This document shows, piece after piece, positions 1 to 8,898 of a DNA stretch of 64,000 bases. The notes beneath the pieces were generated by a model. It searched no databases. It worked only from the letters and a program-made list of their open reading frames with translations, and had not been told where the DNA came from. Numbering within the stretch: the stretch's first letter is position 1; every line of letters starts with the position of its first letter. Both the position numbers and the translations under genes were made by a program. Source of the DNA: an uncultured Parabacteroides sp. (GTDB lineage: Bacteria; Bacteroidota; Bacteroidia; Bacteroidales; Tannerellaceae); contig NZ_CABUOD010000008.1 of assembly GCF_902493135.1 (NCBI RefSeq), positions 62,001 through 126,000 of the forward strand, read 5' to 3'.

Positions 1-303
1 GCCCATTTCAAAATGCCGGCCTATAAATTGACGAAGGCCGAAGCGGCTCTGATCGCCGCGACCTTGCCGAATCCCCGCAAGTTCAATTCGGCAAAACCTT
101 CTCCTTATATGCTGAAGCGGCAGACGAAGATCATGTCGTTGATGGGAAAACTGCTTAAGATCGAAATGGGGTATGGCAGCGGTGAGCCCGACCCTGAATC
201 AGGTAGCAGGAAAGTGCGTAAACGGAAGAAGCTCCGGGCGGAATCCGGCACGACGGTTCGTCTGATGGAAAAGAATATTCACAAAAGAACGATAATCATA
301 TGA
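1..303 (+). CDS. C-terminal part of an unidentified basic protein (5' end outside window)
   Basis: The frame is open to the left edge of the window (Ala-His-Phe-Lys precede the first in-window Met at base 13), so this is most simply the last 100 residues of a longer protein; a start at base 13 would give 96 residues. The visible part is very basic, with a Lys/Arg-rich stretch near the end (KVRKRKK), and has no motif I recognise. Its TGA overlaps the lipB start codon in an ATGA arrangement, which indicates translational coupling and one operon with lipB and the dihydrouridine synthase. Function unknown; I am fairly sure only that it is coding. Confidence 0.6.
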   Translation, partial: AHFKMPAYKLTKAEAALIAATLPNPRKFNSAKPSPYMLKRQTKIMSLMGKLLKIEMGYGSGEPDPESGSRKVRKRKKLRAESGTTVRLMEKNIHKRTIII

Positions 304-968
304 GTCATTTTATATATCACGACCTCGGACGTATCGAATATGAGAAGGCCTTGGAACGCCAGACGGCTGCTTTCAATGCCCTTTTGGAAGCGAAAGCACA
401 AGGCATGACCGGGGAAAACCGGTTGTTCTTCTGCGAACACCAGCCGGTACTGACGATCGGGAAGAGTGGCAAAGATGCCAACCTGCTGATTCCGGAAGAA
501 CTGCTCGTGCAACGGGGCATTTCTTTCTACCATATCAACCGGGGAGGGGATATCACGTATCACGGGCCGGGACAAATCACCGGATATCCGGTCTTCGACC
601 TGGATGCCTGGAAGTTGGGGCTCAAGCAATACATCGACAGGCTGGAAGAAACGATTATCCGTTTTTTAGCTCTTTATGGTATTAAAGGGGAGCGGCTCGC
701 GGGAGCTACAGGTGTGTGGATCGATCCCGATGTACCGGGAAAAGCCCGTAAGATTTGTGCGATCGGTGTGAAAAGCAGCCGTTTCGTCACCATGCACGGC
801 TTTGCTTTGAATATAAATACGGACTTGAATTACTTCTCCCTGATCAATCCTTGCGGCTTTAAAGATAAAGGGGTTACCTCGCTTGAGAAAGAGTTGGGGG
901 CGGAGCAGGATTTCGAAACGGCCAAAACACGTCTTCATTCACTCTTCACTGAAATGTTTCCGGAATGA
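300..968 (+). CDS. lipB: Lipoyl(octanoyl) transferase LipB
   Basis: Transfers the octanoyl group from octanoyl-ACP to the lipoyl domains of 2-oxoacid dehydrogenases and the glycine cleavage H protein, in the cytoplasm; first step of endogenous lipoate synthesis. The 222-residue length is normal for the family. The signature RGGDITYHGPGQ lies at residues 81-92. The catalytic pair known from E. coli LipB (Lys135, Cys169) is present as Lys151 in KICAIGVK and Cys185 in INPCG. The start overlaps the upstream stop by 4 nt (ATGA) and the stop overlaps the next start the same way, so the three genes form a coupled operon. No lipA is visible in the window. Confidence 0.96.
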   Translation: MSHFIYHDLGRIEYEKALERQTAAFNALLEAKAQGMTGENRLFFCEHQPVLTIGKSGKDANLLIPEELLVQRGISFYHINRGGDITYHGPGQITGYPVFDLDAWKLGLKQYIDRLEETIIRFLALYGIKGERLAGATGVWIDPDVPGKARKICAIGVKSSRFVTMHGFALNINTDLNYFSLINPCGFKDKGVTSLEKELGAEQDFETAKTRLHSLFTEMFPE

Positions 969-1927
969 TGGAACCGTATGTCATTCATTTCGCCCCTTTG
1001 CAGGGTTATACCGACTCGGTTTACAGGGAAGCGCATGCACAAATATTCGGGGGAGTCGAGACTTATTACACTCCGTTTGTCCGTCTCGAAAAGGGGGGCT
1101 TCCGTAATAAGGAGCTGCGGGATCTTGCACCGGAAGCAAATACATCCGCCTCACTCGTTCCCCAGATGATCGCAGCCTCGCCCGAAGAGTTCCGCCGGAT
1201 TGCCGGTTTGTTTCGTGAGTCGGGCTATCGGCGTGCCGATATTAATTTAGGTTGTCCTTTCCCTATGCAGGCACGACAACATCGGGGAGCGGGTATCCTG
1301 CCTTATCCGGATGAGGTGAAAGCGTTGTTGGAAACGATCTTTGAGTTTCCGGAGATACAGTTCTCGGTCAAACTGCGGTTAGGCTGGGATTCATCGGATG
1401 AGGCGCAGGCGCTTCTTCCTTTTCTGAACGGGCTGCCCCTCACGCATCTCACGCTGCATCCCCGGATCGGCACGCAGCAATATAAAGGAGAGGCGGATCA
1501 GAAGGCTTTCTCCCGGTTTTACGATTCATGCACGCTTCCGCTTTTTTATAATGGCGATATCCGGACTTTGCCGGATATTCGTTCGTTAGTCGGACGCTTC
1601 CCCCGTTTGAAGGGGATCATGCTCGGACGCGGTCTGCTGTCTTCTCCTTGGTTGGCAACGGAATATATATCCGGTATCCCGCTTACTGCCCAGGAGAAGA
1701 AGGAAAAGCTGTCCGCTTTCCATGCCTTACTAATAGCGGGCTATTCTTCCCGTCTGGAGGGAGGCGAACATCAGATACTTGACAAGATGAAGACTCTTTG
1801 GGACTATCTGCTGCCGTATGCAGAGAAACGGCTCCGGAAAAAAGTCCTGAAAAGCTCCCGGCTGGCGGATTACCAGGAGGCGGTGAGGAATTTAATTTAC
1901 GACACCTCGATCACCGCCGGACAATGA
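965..1927 (+). CDS. tRNA-dihydrouridine synthase family protein
   Basis: FMN-dependent reductase that makes dihydrouridine in the D-loop of tRNA. The 320-residue protein shows the TIM-barrel landmarks of the Dus family: an N-terminal FAPLQGYTD segment that binds FMN, INLGCPFPMQ with the conserved catalytic-loop Cys, FSVKLRLGW, the HPR motif after LTLH, YNGDI and the phosphate-binding IMLGRGLL near residue 220. Which uridine it modifies cannot be read from the sequence, so I give no A/B/C subtype. It begins with two Met codons in a row (ATGATG); the first overlaps the lipB stop by 4 nt. Its 3' end overlaps the convergent xth gene by 31 nt. Confidence 0.92.
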   Translation: MMEPYVIHFAPLQGYTDSVYREAHAQIFGGVETYYTPFVRLEKGGFRNKELRDLAPEANTSASLVPQMIAASPEEFRRIAGLFRESGYRRADINLGCPFPMQARQHRGAGILPYPDEVKALLETIFEFPEIQFSVKLRLGWDSSDEAQALLPFLNGLPLTHLTLHPRIGTQQYKGEADQKAFSRFYDSCTLPLFYNGDIRTLPDIRSLVGRFPRLKGIMLGRGLLSSPWLATEYISGIPLTAQEKKEKLSAFHALLIAGYSSRLEGGEHQILDKMKTLWDYLLPYAEKRLRKKVLKSSRLADYQEAVRNLIYDTSITAGQ

Positions 1928-2664
1928 TCCGAATGGACGGCCTCATTTAAGATATACGCTTTTTCCACCTGTCCTTTCATAGGTTCGCTGACCATGCAAT
2001 AGTCGATGCGCCAGCCCTTGTTTTTGGCCCGGGCGCTGAAACGGTAACTCCACCAGGTATATTCTTGTTTGTCCGGGTTGAGGAGGCGGAAAGTATCGAT
2101 GTAGCCGGCATCCAGGAAACGAGTCATCCATTCCCGCTCTTCCGGAAGGAAACCGCTGTTCGTCGCATTGCGTATCGGGTCATGGATATCGATCGGCTCG
2201 TGGCAGATGTTGTAATCCCCGCATAAAACCAACTTCGGACGCGACTTTTGCAACTCCACCACATAGTTCTGGAAATCTTCCAACCATTCCATCTTGAATG
2301 CCTGACGCTCGTCGCCGCTCGTACCCGAAGGGTGGTAAACGCTGATCACCGACAGATCCCCGAAATCGGCCCGGATGAAACGGCCCTCGTTATCGTACTT
2401 TTCGATCCCCATCCCATATTCCACGTGGTCCGGTTCGCGGCGGCTCAGGATCGCAACCCCGCTATAACCTTTCTTCTGCGCACTGAAAAGCCACGCTTTG
2501 TAGCCGAGCGACTCGAATACTTCGGCCGGGTATTGGTCCGGTTGCAACTTGGTTTCCTGCAGACAAAGCACGTCGGGCTGTTCTTGTGCCAGCCATTCGG
2601 GCAATCCTTTTCCTACGGCGGCACGCAGGCCGTTTACATTGTATGTGATAATTTTCATCTCCAA
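1897..2664 (-). CDS. xth: Exodeoxyribonuclease III (AP endonuclease, Xth family)
   Basis: Cleaves abasic sites and degrades 3' ends during base-excision repair in the cytoplasm. The 255-residue EEP-fold protein has all family blocks: MKIITYNVNGLR at the start (metal-binding Asn), LCLQETK (catalytic Glu), VLCGDYNI (Asp-x-Asn), and the terminal SDHCPAVIEV with the catalytic Asp-His pair. Translation may start at 2664 (MEMK...) or two codons later at 2658, which is the usual family start. The 3' end overlaps the convergent dihydrouridine synthase by 31 nt. A TACATTTG -7 element sits 21 nt upstream. Confidence 0.95.
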   Translation of the reverse strand: MEMKIITYNVNGLRAAVGKGLPEWLAQEQPDVLCLQETKLQPDQYPAEVFESLGYKAWLFSAQKKGYSGVAILSRREPDHVEYGMGIEKYDNEGRFIRADFGDLSVISVYHPSGTSGDERQAFKMEWLEDFQNYVVELQKSRPKLVLCGDYNICHEPIDIHDPIRNATNSGFLPEEREWMTRFLDAGYIDTFRLLNPDKQEYTWWSYRFSARAKNKGWRIDYCMVSEPMKGQVEKAYILNEAVHSDHCPAVIEVS

Positions 2665-2685
2665 ATACTTATTTCAATGATATGG

Positions 2686-2693
2686 CAAATGTA
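2686..2693 (-). promoter_or_regulatory. Bacteroides-type -7 element for xth
   Basis: Minus-strand TACATTTG matches TAnnTTTG and lies 21 nt before the first xth start codon. No good TTTG -33 box was found at the right spacing. Confidence 0.45.
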
Positions 2694-2779
2694 ATTGAAA
2701 TCCATAATTCATCAGCCATAAATCATGATTTTTTATATTTGCAGTTGTAAACACCAAATATGCGCTTCGAGCAGATCAC

Positions 2780-3343
2780 CTATTTATAAAGCAGCCAAAG
2801 CAGTAGCGGCATATAGTCTTTTAGTTCCGTACGGAGTATTTTCAGGGATTGGCAGATACGGTATGCAATAGTTTTAGGAGAAACACCTGTCCGGTCGGCG
2901 ATCTCATTATAAGTAAGATGGTGGAAACGGTTCAGTTCGAACGCTTGTCTATAGTCCTCCGGGAGCTCCCGGATCGCTTTGGTAACCAAAGCGATCAATT
3001 CTCCTTCCAGATAAAAGTCCGGATCTTCAAACTGATCTTTGAATTTATCATATAATTTTTCCCTGACTTGTTGTTTGATTTGATTGTGGGTTATATTATT
3101 CAGGCAGCGGTTTTTAACCATCGTAAACAACAGGGATTTCAGGGACATTTCCGGATTTAAAAGGGTATGGTTTTCCCATACCCACATCATAACATCCTGT
3201 ACAATTTCTTCACATTCGGATTCTGCTACGTATTGAGAGGCAAAGGCACATAGCCCCCTATAATATTGTTTATAAACGGTGTCGAACATTTGTTCGTCAC
3301 CGCTATTTAATTTGTGTATAGTTTCTTCGTTTTCGTAGACCAC
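2780..3343 (-). CDS. ECF (RpoE-like) RNA polymerase sigma factor
   Basis: Alternative sigma factor of 187 residues. Region 2 is at about residues 20-85 (ECEEIVQDVMMWVWENH is the typical region 2.2-2.4 block of Bacteroidetes ECF factors) and region 4 at about 115-175 (IRELPEDYRQAFELNRF, then the helix-turn-helix LTYNEIADRTGVSPKTIAYRI). The hydrophobic tail ending PLLLWLLYK is common in this subfamily. It probably pairs with the FecR-type anti-sigma protein at 4323 and controls the SusC/SusD pair at 5.5-10.5 kb, but gpmA lies between them on the same strand as this gene. A TAAGTTTG -7 element and an 11-bp inverted repeat precede it. Confidence 0.92.
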   Translation of the reverse strand: MVYENEETIHKLNSGDEQMFDTVYKQYYRGLCAFASQYVAESECEEIVQDVMMWVWENHTLLNPEMSLKSLLFTMVKNRCLNNITHNQIKQQVREKLYDKFKDQFEDPDFYLEGELIALVTKAIRELPEDYRQAFELNRFHHLTYNEIADRTGVSPKTIAYRICQSLKILRTELKDYMPLLLWLLYK

Positions 3344-3360
3344 CAGGTTCTTTTTTATTG

Positions 3361-3407
3361 CAAACTTAATGAATTATTTTGAATAAAGAGCGATTCTTAT
3401 TCAAAAT
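3361..3407 (-). promoter_or_regulatory. Promoter -7 element with an adjoining AT-rich inverted repeat
   Basis: Minus-strand TAAGTTTG (3361-3368) fits TAnnTTTG, 17 nt before the sigma-factor start. Just upstream is a perfect 11-bp inverted repeat, ATTTTGAATAA at 3376-3386 and TTATTCAAAAT at 3397-3407, covering the place where a -33 box would be. It could be an operator of the sigma gene. Because it also lies directly downstream of gpmA, a weak terminator is the alternative. Confidence 0.4.
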
Positions 3408-3427
3408 AGAACAAATACTCCCTGGCT

Positions 3428-4180
3428 TTATTTTTTATCTTTCTTTCCTTGATTAGCTACTGCATCCATTAATTTTTTAATTTCTTCCGGATCACCGAGA
3501 AAATAATCGTTCACAAGATTCATATTATCGTCAAATTCAAATACGTACGGCACGGCTGTCGGCAGGTTAAGATGTACGATCTCGTCGTCCGGGATATTTT
3601 TCAGATATTTGATAATCCCACGCAGGCTGTTCCCGTGAGCGGCTACCAATATCTCGTCGGATGTTTCGAGCGAAGGGAAGATCACTTCTTTCCAATATGG
3701 CAAAATTCGTTCCACCGTATCTTTCAATGATTCGGTACGGGGGAGTTCGCTATCGGGTACATCTTTATAACGGAGTTCGAAACGCGGATTGCGCGGATCG
3801 TCTTCTTTCAGAGGTTGAGGGGCGATATCATAACTTCTGCGCCAGATCAGTACTTGTTCGTCTCCATATTTTTCAGCCGTCTCGCTTTTATTCAGTCCTT
3901 GTAACGAGCCATAATGCTTTTCATTCAGCCGCCAACTCTTTTCTACCGGAATCCAATCCTGATCCATCCGGTCCAGAACGCAATTTAATGTTTTAACAGC
4001 ACGTTTCAGATAAGATGTGTACGCTTTGTCAAATTTGAATCCTTTTTCTTTCAATAAATCACCGGCCTTTGTCGCTTCCTCTACGCCTTTTTTGGTAAGA
4101 TCAACATCTGTCCATCCCGTAAAACGGTTTTCTTTGTTCCAAACACTTTCGCCGTGGCGAAGTAAAACTATTTTTTTCAT
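3428..4180 (-). CDS. gpmA: 2,3-bisphosphoglycerate-dependent phosphoglycerate mutase
   Basis: Interconverts 3- and 2-phosphoglycerate in glycolysis and gluconeogenesis, in the cytoplasm. The 250-residue length fits cofactor-dependent mutases. The active-site block LLRHGESVWN (phospho-accepting His9) is followed by RFTGWTDVDLTKKG, and the second catalytic His is in AAHGNSLRG near residue 184. The Lys-rich end GKKDKK is unremarkable. It is an ordinary housekeeping gene that sits between a sigma factor and its probable anti-sigma gene, on the same strand as the sigma gene and 84 nt upstream of it. Confidence 0.96.
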   Translation of the reverse strand: MKKIVLLRHGESVWNKENRFTGWTDVDLTKKGVEEATKAGDLLKEKGFKFDKAYTSYLKRAVKTLNCVLDRMDQDWIPVEKSWRLNEKHYGSLQGLNKSETAEKYGDEQVLIWRRSYDIAPQPLKEDDPRNPRFELRYKDVPDSELPRTESLKDTVERILPYWKEVIFPSLETSDEILVAAHGNSLRGIIKYLKNIPDDEIVHLNLPTAVPYVFEFDDNMNLVNDYFLGDPEEIKKLMDAVANQGKKDKK

Positions 4181-4322
4181 ATGCTTAACTTTATAACTAA
4201 CTGATTATTAATATAACAGATGAGATGATGAAAAAGATTTTATAAATTCTTGAAAAGAAATCGCTTTTTCGTTTAGTACATCCTTTTTCTGGATTGTATT
4301 AGTTATAGAAACAGGAAAAAAG

Positions 4323-5348
4323 ATGACAATAGACGAAAACATATTAATCAAGTATCTGGACGAGACACAGACTAAGAGCGAACAAGCCGAGGTTGAAGCC
4401 TGGCTGGCGGAGTCGCCCGCAAATGAAAAGGTGCTCGAGCAGTTATATTTCACGTTACAAGTAACGGATCGCCTGCATGTCATGCAGTCTGTAGACCCTG
4501 AAATGGCGCTTGTCCGTTTTAAATCGAAAGTACGTAAACAAAATAAAAAAGTTAGGTTGTATAGGAATTTGTCTTTATTGCAAAAAGTAGCAGCAGTGTT
4601 GTTCATTCCGGTATTGATTTTATCTGCATATATGTTTATGCAGTTAGGACGTGAAAGGGTGCGCATGGTTGAAGTGCGCACCAATCCCGGAGTGGTTTCC
4701 CGCTTTGAACTGCCTGACGGCACGAAAGTTTGGCTGAATGCAGGAAGTACACTGACCTATCCGCAGAACTTCTGGTCCGAAAGTCGCCAGGTGGAATTGA
4801 CCGGACAAGGCTATTTTGAAGTAACGAAAGATCCGGAAAAGCCTTTCATCGTAAAAGTCGATCCGGCCTATTCGATAGAAGTTTTAGGAACCACTTTCGA
4901 TGTGTCGGCTTACCGGGATGATGAGGTGATCGGGACCACATTGGTGGAAGGGTCTGTAAAACTGAATATTAATCAGAAAAACGGCAAAACGGTTTCCCAG
5001 CTTTTAAAGCCGGATGAAAGAGCCGAATTTTCGAAATCGACCTGCAAACTGAATATTACTTCTGTCAATACGGATTACGACACGGCCTGGATAAACGGTG
5101 AAGTCATTTTCCGTAACCATTCGATGCGACAGGTTTTAAAGATGTTGAGCCGCCATTACAATGTCAGGTTTGACGTGAAGGATAACGATGTGCTGAATTC
5201 GGTTATCACGGCGCGTTTCAAGGATGAGCAGTTGCCGCAGGTTATGGAATATCTCAAACTCGCTTCCGGTATTAAGTATAAGATACAGAAGCCGGTGATG
5301 AATACCGACAATACGTTGCAAATATCAGTAATAGAAATATCAAAATAA
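4323..5348 (+). CDS. FecR-type anti-sigma factor
   Basis: Inner-membrane regulator that holds an ECF sigma factor until a signal arrives through the STN domain of a TonB-dependent transporter. The 341-residue protein has a cytoplasmic N-terminal part (about 1-80; the LAESPANEKVLEQLY segment is typical), one membrane segment at about 90-107 (VAAVLFIPVLILSAYMF), and a periplasmic FecR domain with the family block LPDGTKVWLNAGSTLTYP and LTGQGYFEV. A C-terminal DUF4974-like part (about 260-341) carries MRQVLKMLSRHYNVRF. It lies immediately upstream of an STN-containing SusC, the standard arrangement. Its likely sigma partner is on the minus strand at 2780-3343. Confidence 0.93.
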   Translation: MTIDENILIKYLDETQTKSEQAEVEAWLAESPANEKVLEQLYFTLQVTDRLHVMQSVDPEMALVRFKSKVRKQNKKVRLYRNLSLLQKVAAVLFIPVLILSAYMFMQLGRERVRMVEVRTNPGVVSRFELPDGTKVWLNAGSTLTYPQNFWSESRQVELTGQGYFEVTKDPEKPFIVKVDPAYSIEVLGTTFDVSAYRDDEVIGTTLVEGSVKLNINQKNGKTVSQLLKPDERAEFSKSTCKLNITSVNTDYDTAWINGEVIFRNHSMRQVLKMLSRHYNVRFDVKDNDVLNSVITARFKDEQLPQVMEYLKLASGIKYKIQKPVMNTDNTLQISVIEISK

Positions 5349-5404
5349 AAAATAGAGTGTATAACCATTTTAAATCGGATTGCCCATGAAGACATAAGAG
5401 GAAT

Positions 5405-5446
5405 TAAAAAAACATACGGAAGAATGTTGACGCATTCCCCCGCATG
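5405..5446 (-). terminator. Minus-strand hairpin with T-tract upstream of susC
   Basis: Arms at 5413-5426 and 5433-5446 give a 14-bp stem only in the minus-strand transcript, where three positions are G-U pairs; on the plus strand the same positions are A-C mismatches. The minus strand then runs into seven Ts (5406-5412). This is an intrinsic terminator for RNA transcribed antisense to the susC 5' region. Confidence 0.6.
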
Positions 5447-5514
5447 AAAAGTCTAAAAAGCTGTTGACGCAGCTCACAAATAACTTTATTATAAATAATA
5501 AGCATCACAAAAAT

Positions 5515-8500
5515 ATGAATAAAATTGTAACCTTAGAAATTATAGGAAAGGAAAGTTACGCTTTTTTCCTAAAAATACCATTAGTTATGAGATTAAGTGT
5601 TGTATTTCTTTTTTTGAGTCTCGGCATTGCAGTAGCAAACAATTCCTATGCCCAGAATACCACTTTATCGTTGGAAATGTCGAACAGTACGATTGCCAAC
5701 GTGCTGGAAGCGGTAGAGAATCAGACGGACTTCTCCTTTATCTATGATGCTAACGTGGTCAACATAAATAAGAAGGTCTCTGTCAGTGTAAACGAAAAAA
5801 ATATCTTTGATGTACTGAATAAAATGTTCGGTAATAGCGATATCGCTTACACCGTTGTTAACAAAAAGATTATCCTGAATAAGAAAGAAACTGTCATGCA
5901 GCAACAGGGTAAACGCGTGTCGGGTGTGGTTGTCGATAAGAACAACGAACCGGTTATCGGCGCTAATATCTTGGTGAAGGGAACGACAAACGGGACGATT
6001 ACCGATATAGATGGTAAATATACGCTCGACAATGTTCCAGCCGATGCCACATTGGTATTTTCTTATATCGGATTCGATTCGCAGGAGTTGAAATATGGCG
6101 GACAGGCTACTATCGATGTGACTTTGTCCGAAGATACGCAGAAGTTAGATGAAGTGGTTGTGACTGCCATGGGTATCAAGAAGAAAGCTGCTTCCTTAAC
6201 CTATTCAAGCCAGCAGGTTGGAGGTGACGAACTGACACGTGCCAAAGATCCGAACATGATTACGGCATTGGCTGGTAAGACGGCCGGTGTGCAGATCAAT
6301 AAGAACTCATCCGGTCTGGGTGGTTCGGCAAAGGTTTCGATCCGTGGTGTACGCTCTGCCAATGCAGATGCAAACAACCAGCCTTTATATGTGATCGACG
6401 GTGTTCCGATGTTGAACTCGATCAGCGAACAAGCCTCTTCCGCAATGGGAGGTAAAAATAACGGTGGTAACCGTGACTCCGGTGACGGTATCTCCAACCT
6501 GAACCCGGACGATATCGAAAGCATGAGTATCCTGAAAGGGGCTTCTGCTGCCGCCCTCTACGGTTCGCAGGCTGCCAACGGTGTGATCCTGATCACGACA
6601 AAGAAAGGTAAGGCTGGTTTGCAGCGCGTTACTTTCTCTTCCAACCTGACGGTCGATCATGCAATTAGTCTTCCTGAATTCCAAAACAATTACGGTCGTA
6701 AGGACGACCAGAGTTGGGGCAAAGATGGGAACCTGAAAGATTATGATAATGCAGGCGATTTTTTCCAGAATGGGGTAACGGCTATCAACTCGTTGTCACT
6801 GACAAGAGGTAACGATAAATTGCAGACTTATTTCTCTTATGCAAATACCAGTGCAAGCGGTATCGTAGAAAAGAACAAACTGCAGAAGCATAACCTGAAC
6901 TTCCGTGAAACGGCACAGTTCTTTGACGATCGCCTGAATATCGATGCCAACGTCAATCTGATGACGCAGTCTATCAAGAACCGCCCGACCTCCGGTGGTT
7001 ATTATATGAATCCACTGGTTGGGTTGTACGGATTTCCACGTGGCGAGGATATAGCTCCCTACAGAGATGAATACGAAACGATCGATTTCGAACGGAATAT
7101 GCCGGTACAGAATTGGCATACGGCTATTAACAGTTTCGAGCAGAACCCCTATTGGCTGGTGAATCGTGTGACAAGCCGCGACAAGCGTTACCGTGCGTTG
7201 GCTTCATTGACTGCGGCCGTGACAGTTACAGACTGGCTGAAAATCCAGGCTCGTGGGAATGTGGACTATACGAACGATAAGTTCCAGCAAAAAATGTATG
7301 CAACGACCTCGGTCGATATCGCCGGTACGAACGGTCGCTACATCGACCTGAACCATACGGAAATGTTGTTGTACGGAGATGTTATGGCTATGGTTAACAA
7401 GAAATGGAACGACTGGTCTTTGAATGCAGCCTTAGGTACAAGTATCAACAGTACGCGGGTAGACGAGTTACGCTTGGATTCCAAGACAGCTTCCCTCTAT
7501 TATCCGAACGTATTTACTGTTGCCAATATCAATATGAACACATCGGCCGGCTGTGACGAGATCATCAACCAGCGCCGTACGCTCCAGTCTATATTCGCGA
7601 CAGCCCAGGTGGGATGGAAAGAAAGCCTGTATTTGGATGTTACGGCCCGTAACGACTGGTCTTCCACACTGGCATTCACCAAACATAAGAATAAAGGTTT
7701 CTTTTATCCGTCAGTCGGTTTGTCATGGATCATGAATAATTCGCTCGATATGCCGGAATGGATCAACTTCGGTAAACTGAGAGGCTCCTGGTCTAAAGTG
7801 GGTAACGATATTCCTCTGTATGTAAGTAATCCTGTCGATATGATTGGTGCAGGCGGTAAGATCATCGTGAACGAAGCGGCTGCTTTCGATAACTTGAAAC
7901 CTGAATTGAGCACATCCTGGGAAGTCGGTACGGAATGGAAGTTCTTCAATTACCGTTTGGATTTGGATTTCACTTACTATAAGACAAATACGAAGAACCA
8001 GTTGCTGAAGATGCCGTCGTTTGCAGGTGCACCGTATAAATATTATTACGTAAATGCAGGTAATATCCAGAACGAAGGTGTGGAACTAACGGTTGGCGTC
8101 ACACCGGTTATGACGAATGATTTCCGTTGGAAGTCTTCATTCAATTTCTCAACCAACAAGAACAAAGTAGTGAAATTGCATCCGGACCTGAAATCGTTCG
8201 CTTATGGGGACGAGGGCTTCAGTATGATGTATATGATGCGTATTAAAGAAGGCGGTTCGCTGGGTGACCTGTACGGAAATGCTTTCGAACGCGACGAAGC
8301 CGGTAAGATCATTTTTGATGAAAACAATTTGCCGAATGTAAATACCGGTAATAATGTGAAGGTCGGTAATTCAAACCCGGATGCTTTGCTGGGATGGAGC
8401 AATACCTTTACTTATAAAGATTTCTCTTTGTATTTCCTGGTTGACTGCCGTTTTGGGGGTGATGTATTGTCTATCACACAGGCTGACCTGGATTCCAAAG

Positions 8501-8886
8501 GCGTGACACAGGCTACAGCCGATGCCCGTAATGCCGGTTTCATCGATTTGGAAGGTACACGTATTGAAAAAGAAAATATAGAAGCTTTCTATAGTCGGGT
8601 CGGCGGACGTAACGGATGTTCCGAATATTATATGTATAATGCTACAAACGTTCGTTTGCGTGAACTTTCTTTAGGCTATACGTTCCCGAGAAAATTGATG
8701 GAGAAATCGAAAGTGTTCCAGGATGTGCAACTCTCATTTGTTGCCCGTAACCTGTTCTTCTTCTATAAAGATGCTCCGTTCGATCCGGATGCCAGCTTGT
8801 CCAGTGGCAATGGCAACCAGGGTGTGGATGTGTTCGGTATGCCGACTACCCGGAGCTTAGGTTTTAATCTGAAGGTTTCATTCTAA
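5515..8886 (+). CDS. SusC/RagA-family TonB-dependent transporter with STN signalling domain
   Basis: Outer-membrane transporter of 1123 residues that works with the SusD-like lipoprotein just downstream. Order of parts: signal region with a hydrophobic segment and cleavage near NSYAQ (about 40-45), STN domain (about 48-120, TLSLEMSNSTIANVLEAV...), carboxypeptidase-regulatory-like domain (about 133-215), TonB-box-like LDEVVVTAMG, plug domain with IRGVRSAN and LYVIDGVPM, the SusC marker LKGASAAALYGSQAANGVILITTKKG, and a C-terminal beta-barrel ending in Phe. A TTG at 5464 extends the frame by 17 codons, but that extension lacks signal character and the ATG at 5515 is better. The STN domain and the FecR gene upstream imply control by an ECF sigma factor. 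Substrate not evident. Confidence 0.94.
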   Translation: MNKIVTLEIIGKESYAFFLKIPLVMRLSVVFLFLSLGIAVANNSYAQNTTLSLEMSNSTIANVLEAVENQTDFSFIYDANVVNINKKVSVSVNEKNIFDVLNKMFGNSDIAYTVVNKKIILNKKETVMQQQGKRVSGVVVDKNNEPVIGANILVKGTTNGTITDIDGKYTLDNVPADATLVFSYIGFDSQELKYGGQATIDVTLSEDTQKLDEVVVTAMGIKKKAASLTYSSQQVGGDELTRAKDPNMITALAGKTAGVQINKNSSGLGGSAKVSIRGVRSANADANNQPLYVIDGVPMLNSISEQASSAMGGKNNGGNRDSGDGISNLNPDDIESMSILKGASAAALYGSQAANGVILITTKKGKAGLQRVTFSSNLTVDHAISLPEFQNNYGRKDDQSWGKDGNLKDYDNAGDFFQNGVTAINSLSLTRGNDKLQTYFSYANTSASGIVEKNKLQKHNLNFRETAQFFDDRLNIDANVNLMTQSIKNRPTSGGYYMNPLVGLYGFPRGEDIAPYRDEYETIDFERNMPVQNWHTAINSFEQNPYWLVNRVTSRDKRYRALASLTAAVTVTDWLKIQARGNVDYTNDKFQQKMYATTSVDIAGTNGRYIDLNHTEMLLYGDVMAMVNKKWNDWSLNAALGTSINSTRVDELRLDSKTASLYYPNVFTVANINMNTSAGCDEIINQRRTLQSIFATAQVGWKESLYLDVTARNDWSSTLAFTKHKNKGFFYPSVGLSWIMNNSLDMPEWINFGKLRGSWSKVGNDIPLYVSNPVDMIGAGGKIIVNEAAAFDNLKPELSTSWEVGTEWKFFNYRLDLDFTYYKTNTKNQLLKMPSFAGAPYKYYYVNAGNIQNEGVELTVGVTPVMTNDFRWKSSFNFSTNKNKVVKLHPDLKSFAYGDEGFSMMYMMRIKEGGSLGDLYGNAFERDEAGKIIFDENNLPNVNTGNNVKVGNSNPDALLGWSNTFTYKDFSLYFLVDCRFGGDVLSITQADLDSKGVTQATADARNAGFIDLEGTRIEKENIEAFYSRVGGRNGCSEYYMYNATNVRLRELSLGYTFPRKLMEKSKVFQDVQLSFVARNLFFFYKDAPFDPDASLSSGNGNQGVDVFGMPTTRSLGFNLKVSF

Positions 8887-8898
8887 AAAAAGAGTATT

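Noticed and set aside
2734..2741. Plus-strand TATATTTG that matches the -7 consensus
   Set aside because: It points into the 3' end of a minus-strand gene and no plus-strand gene follows; chance match in AT-rich DNA is likely.
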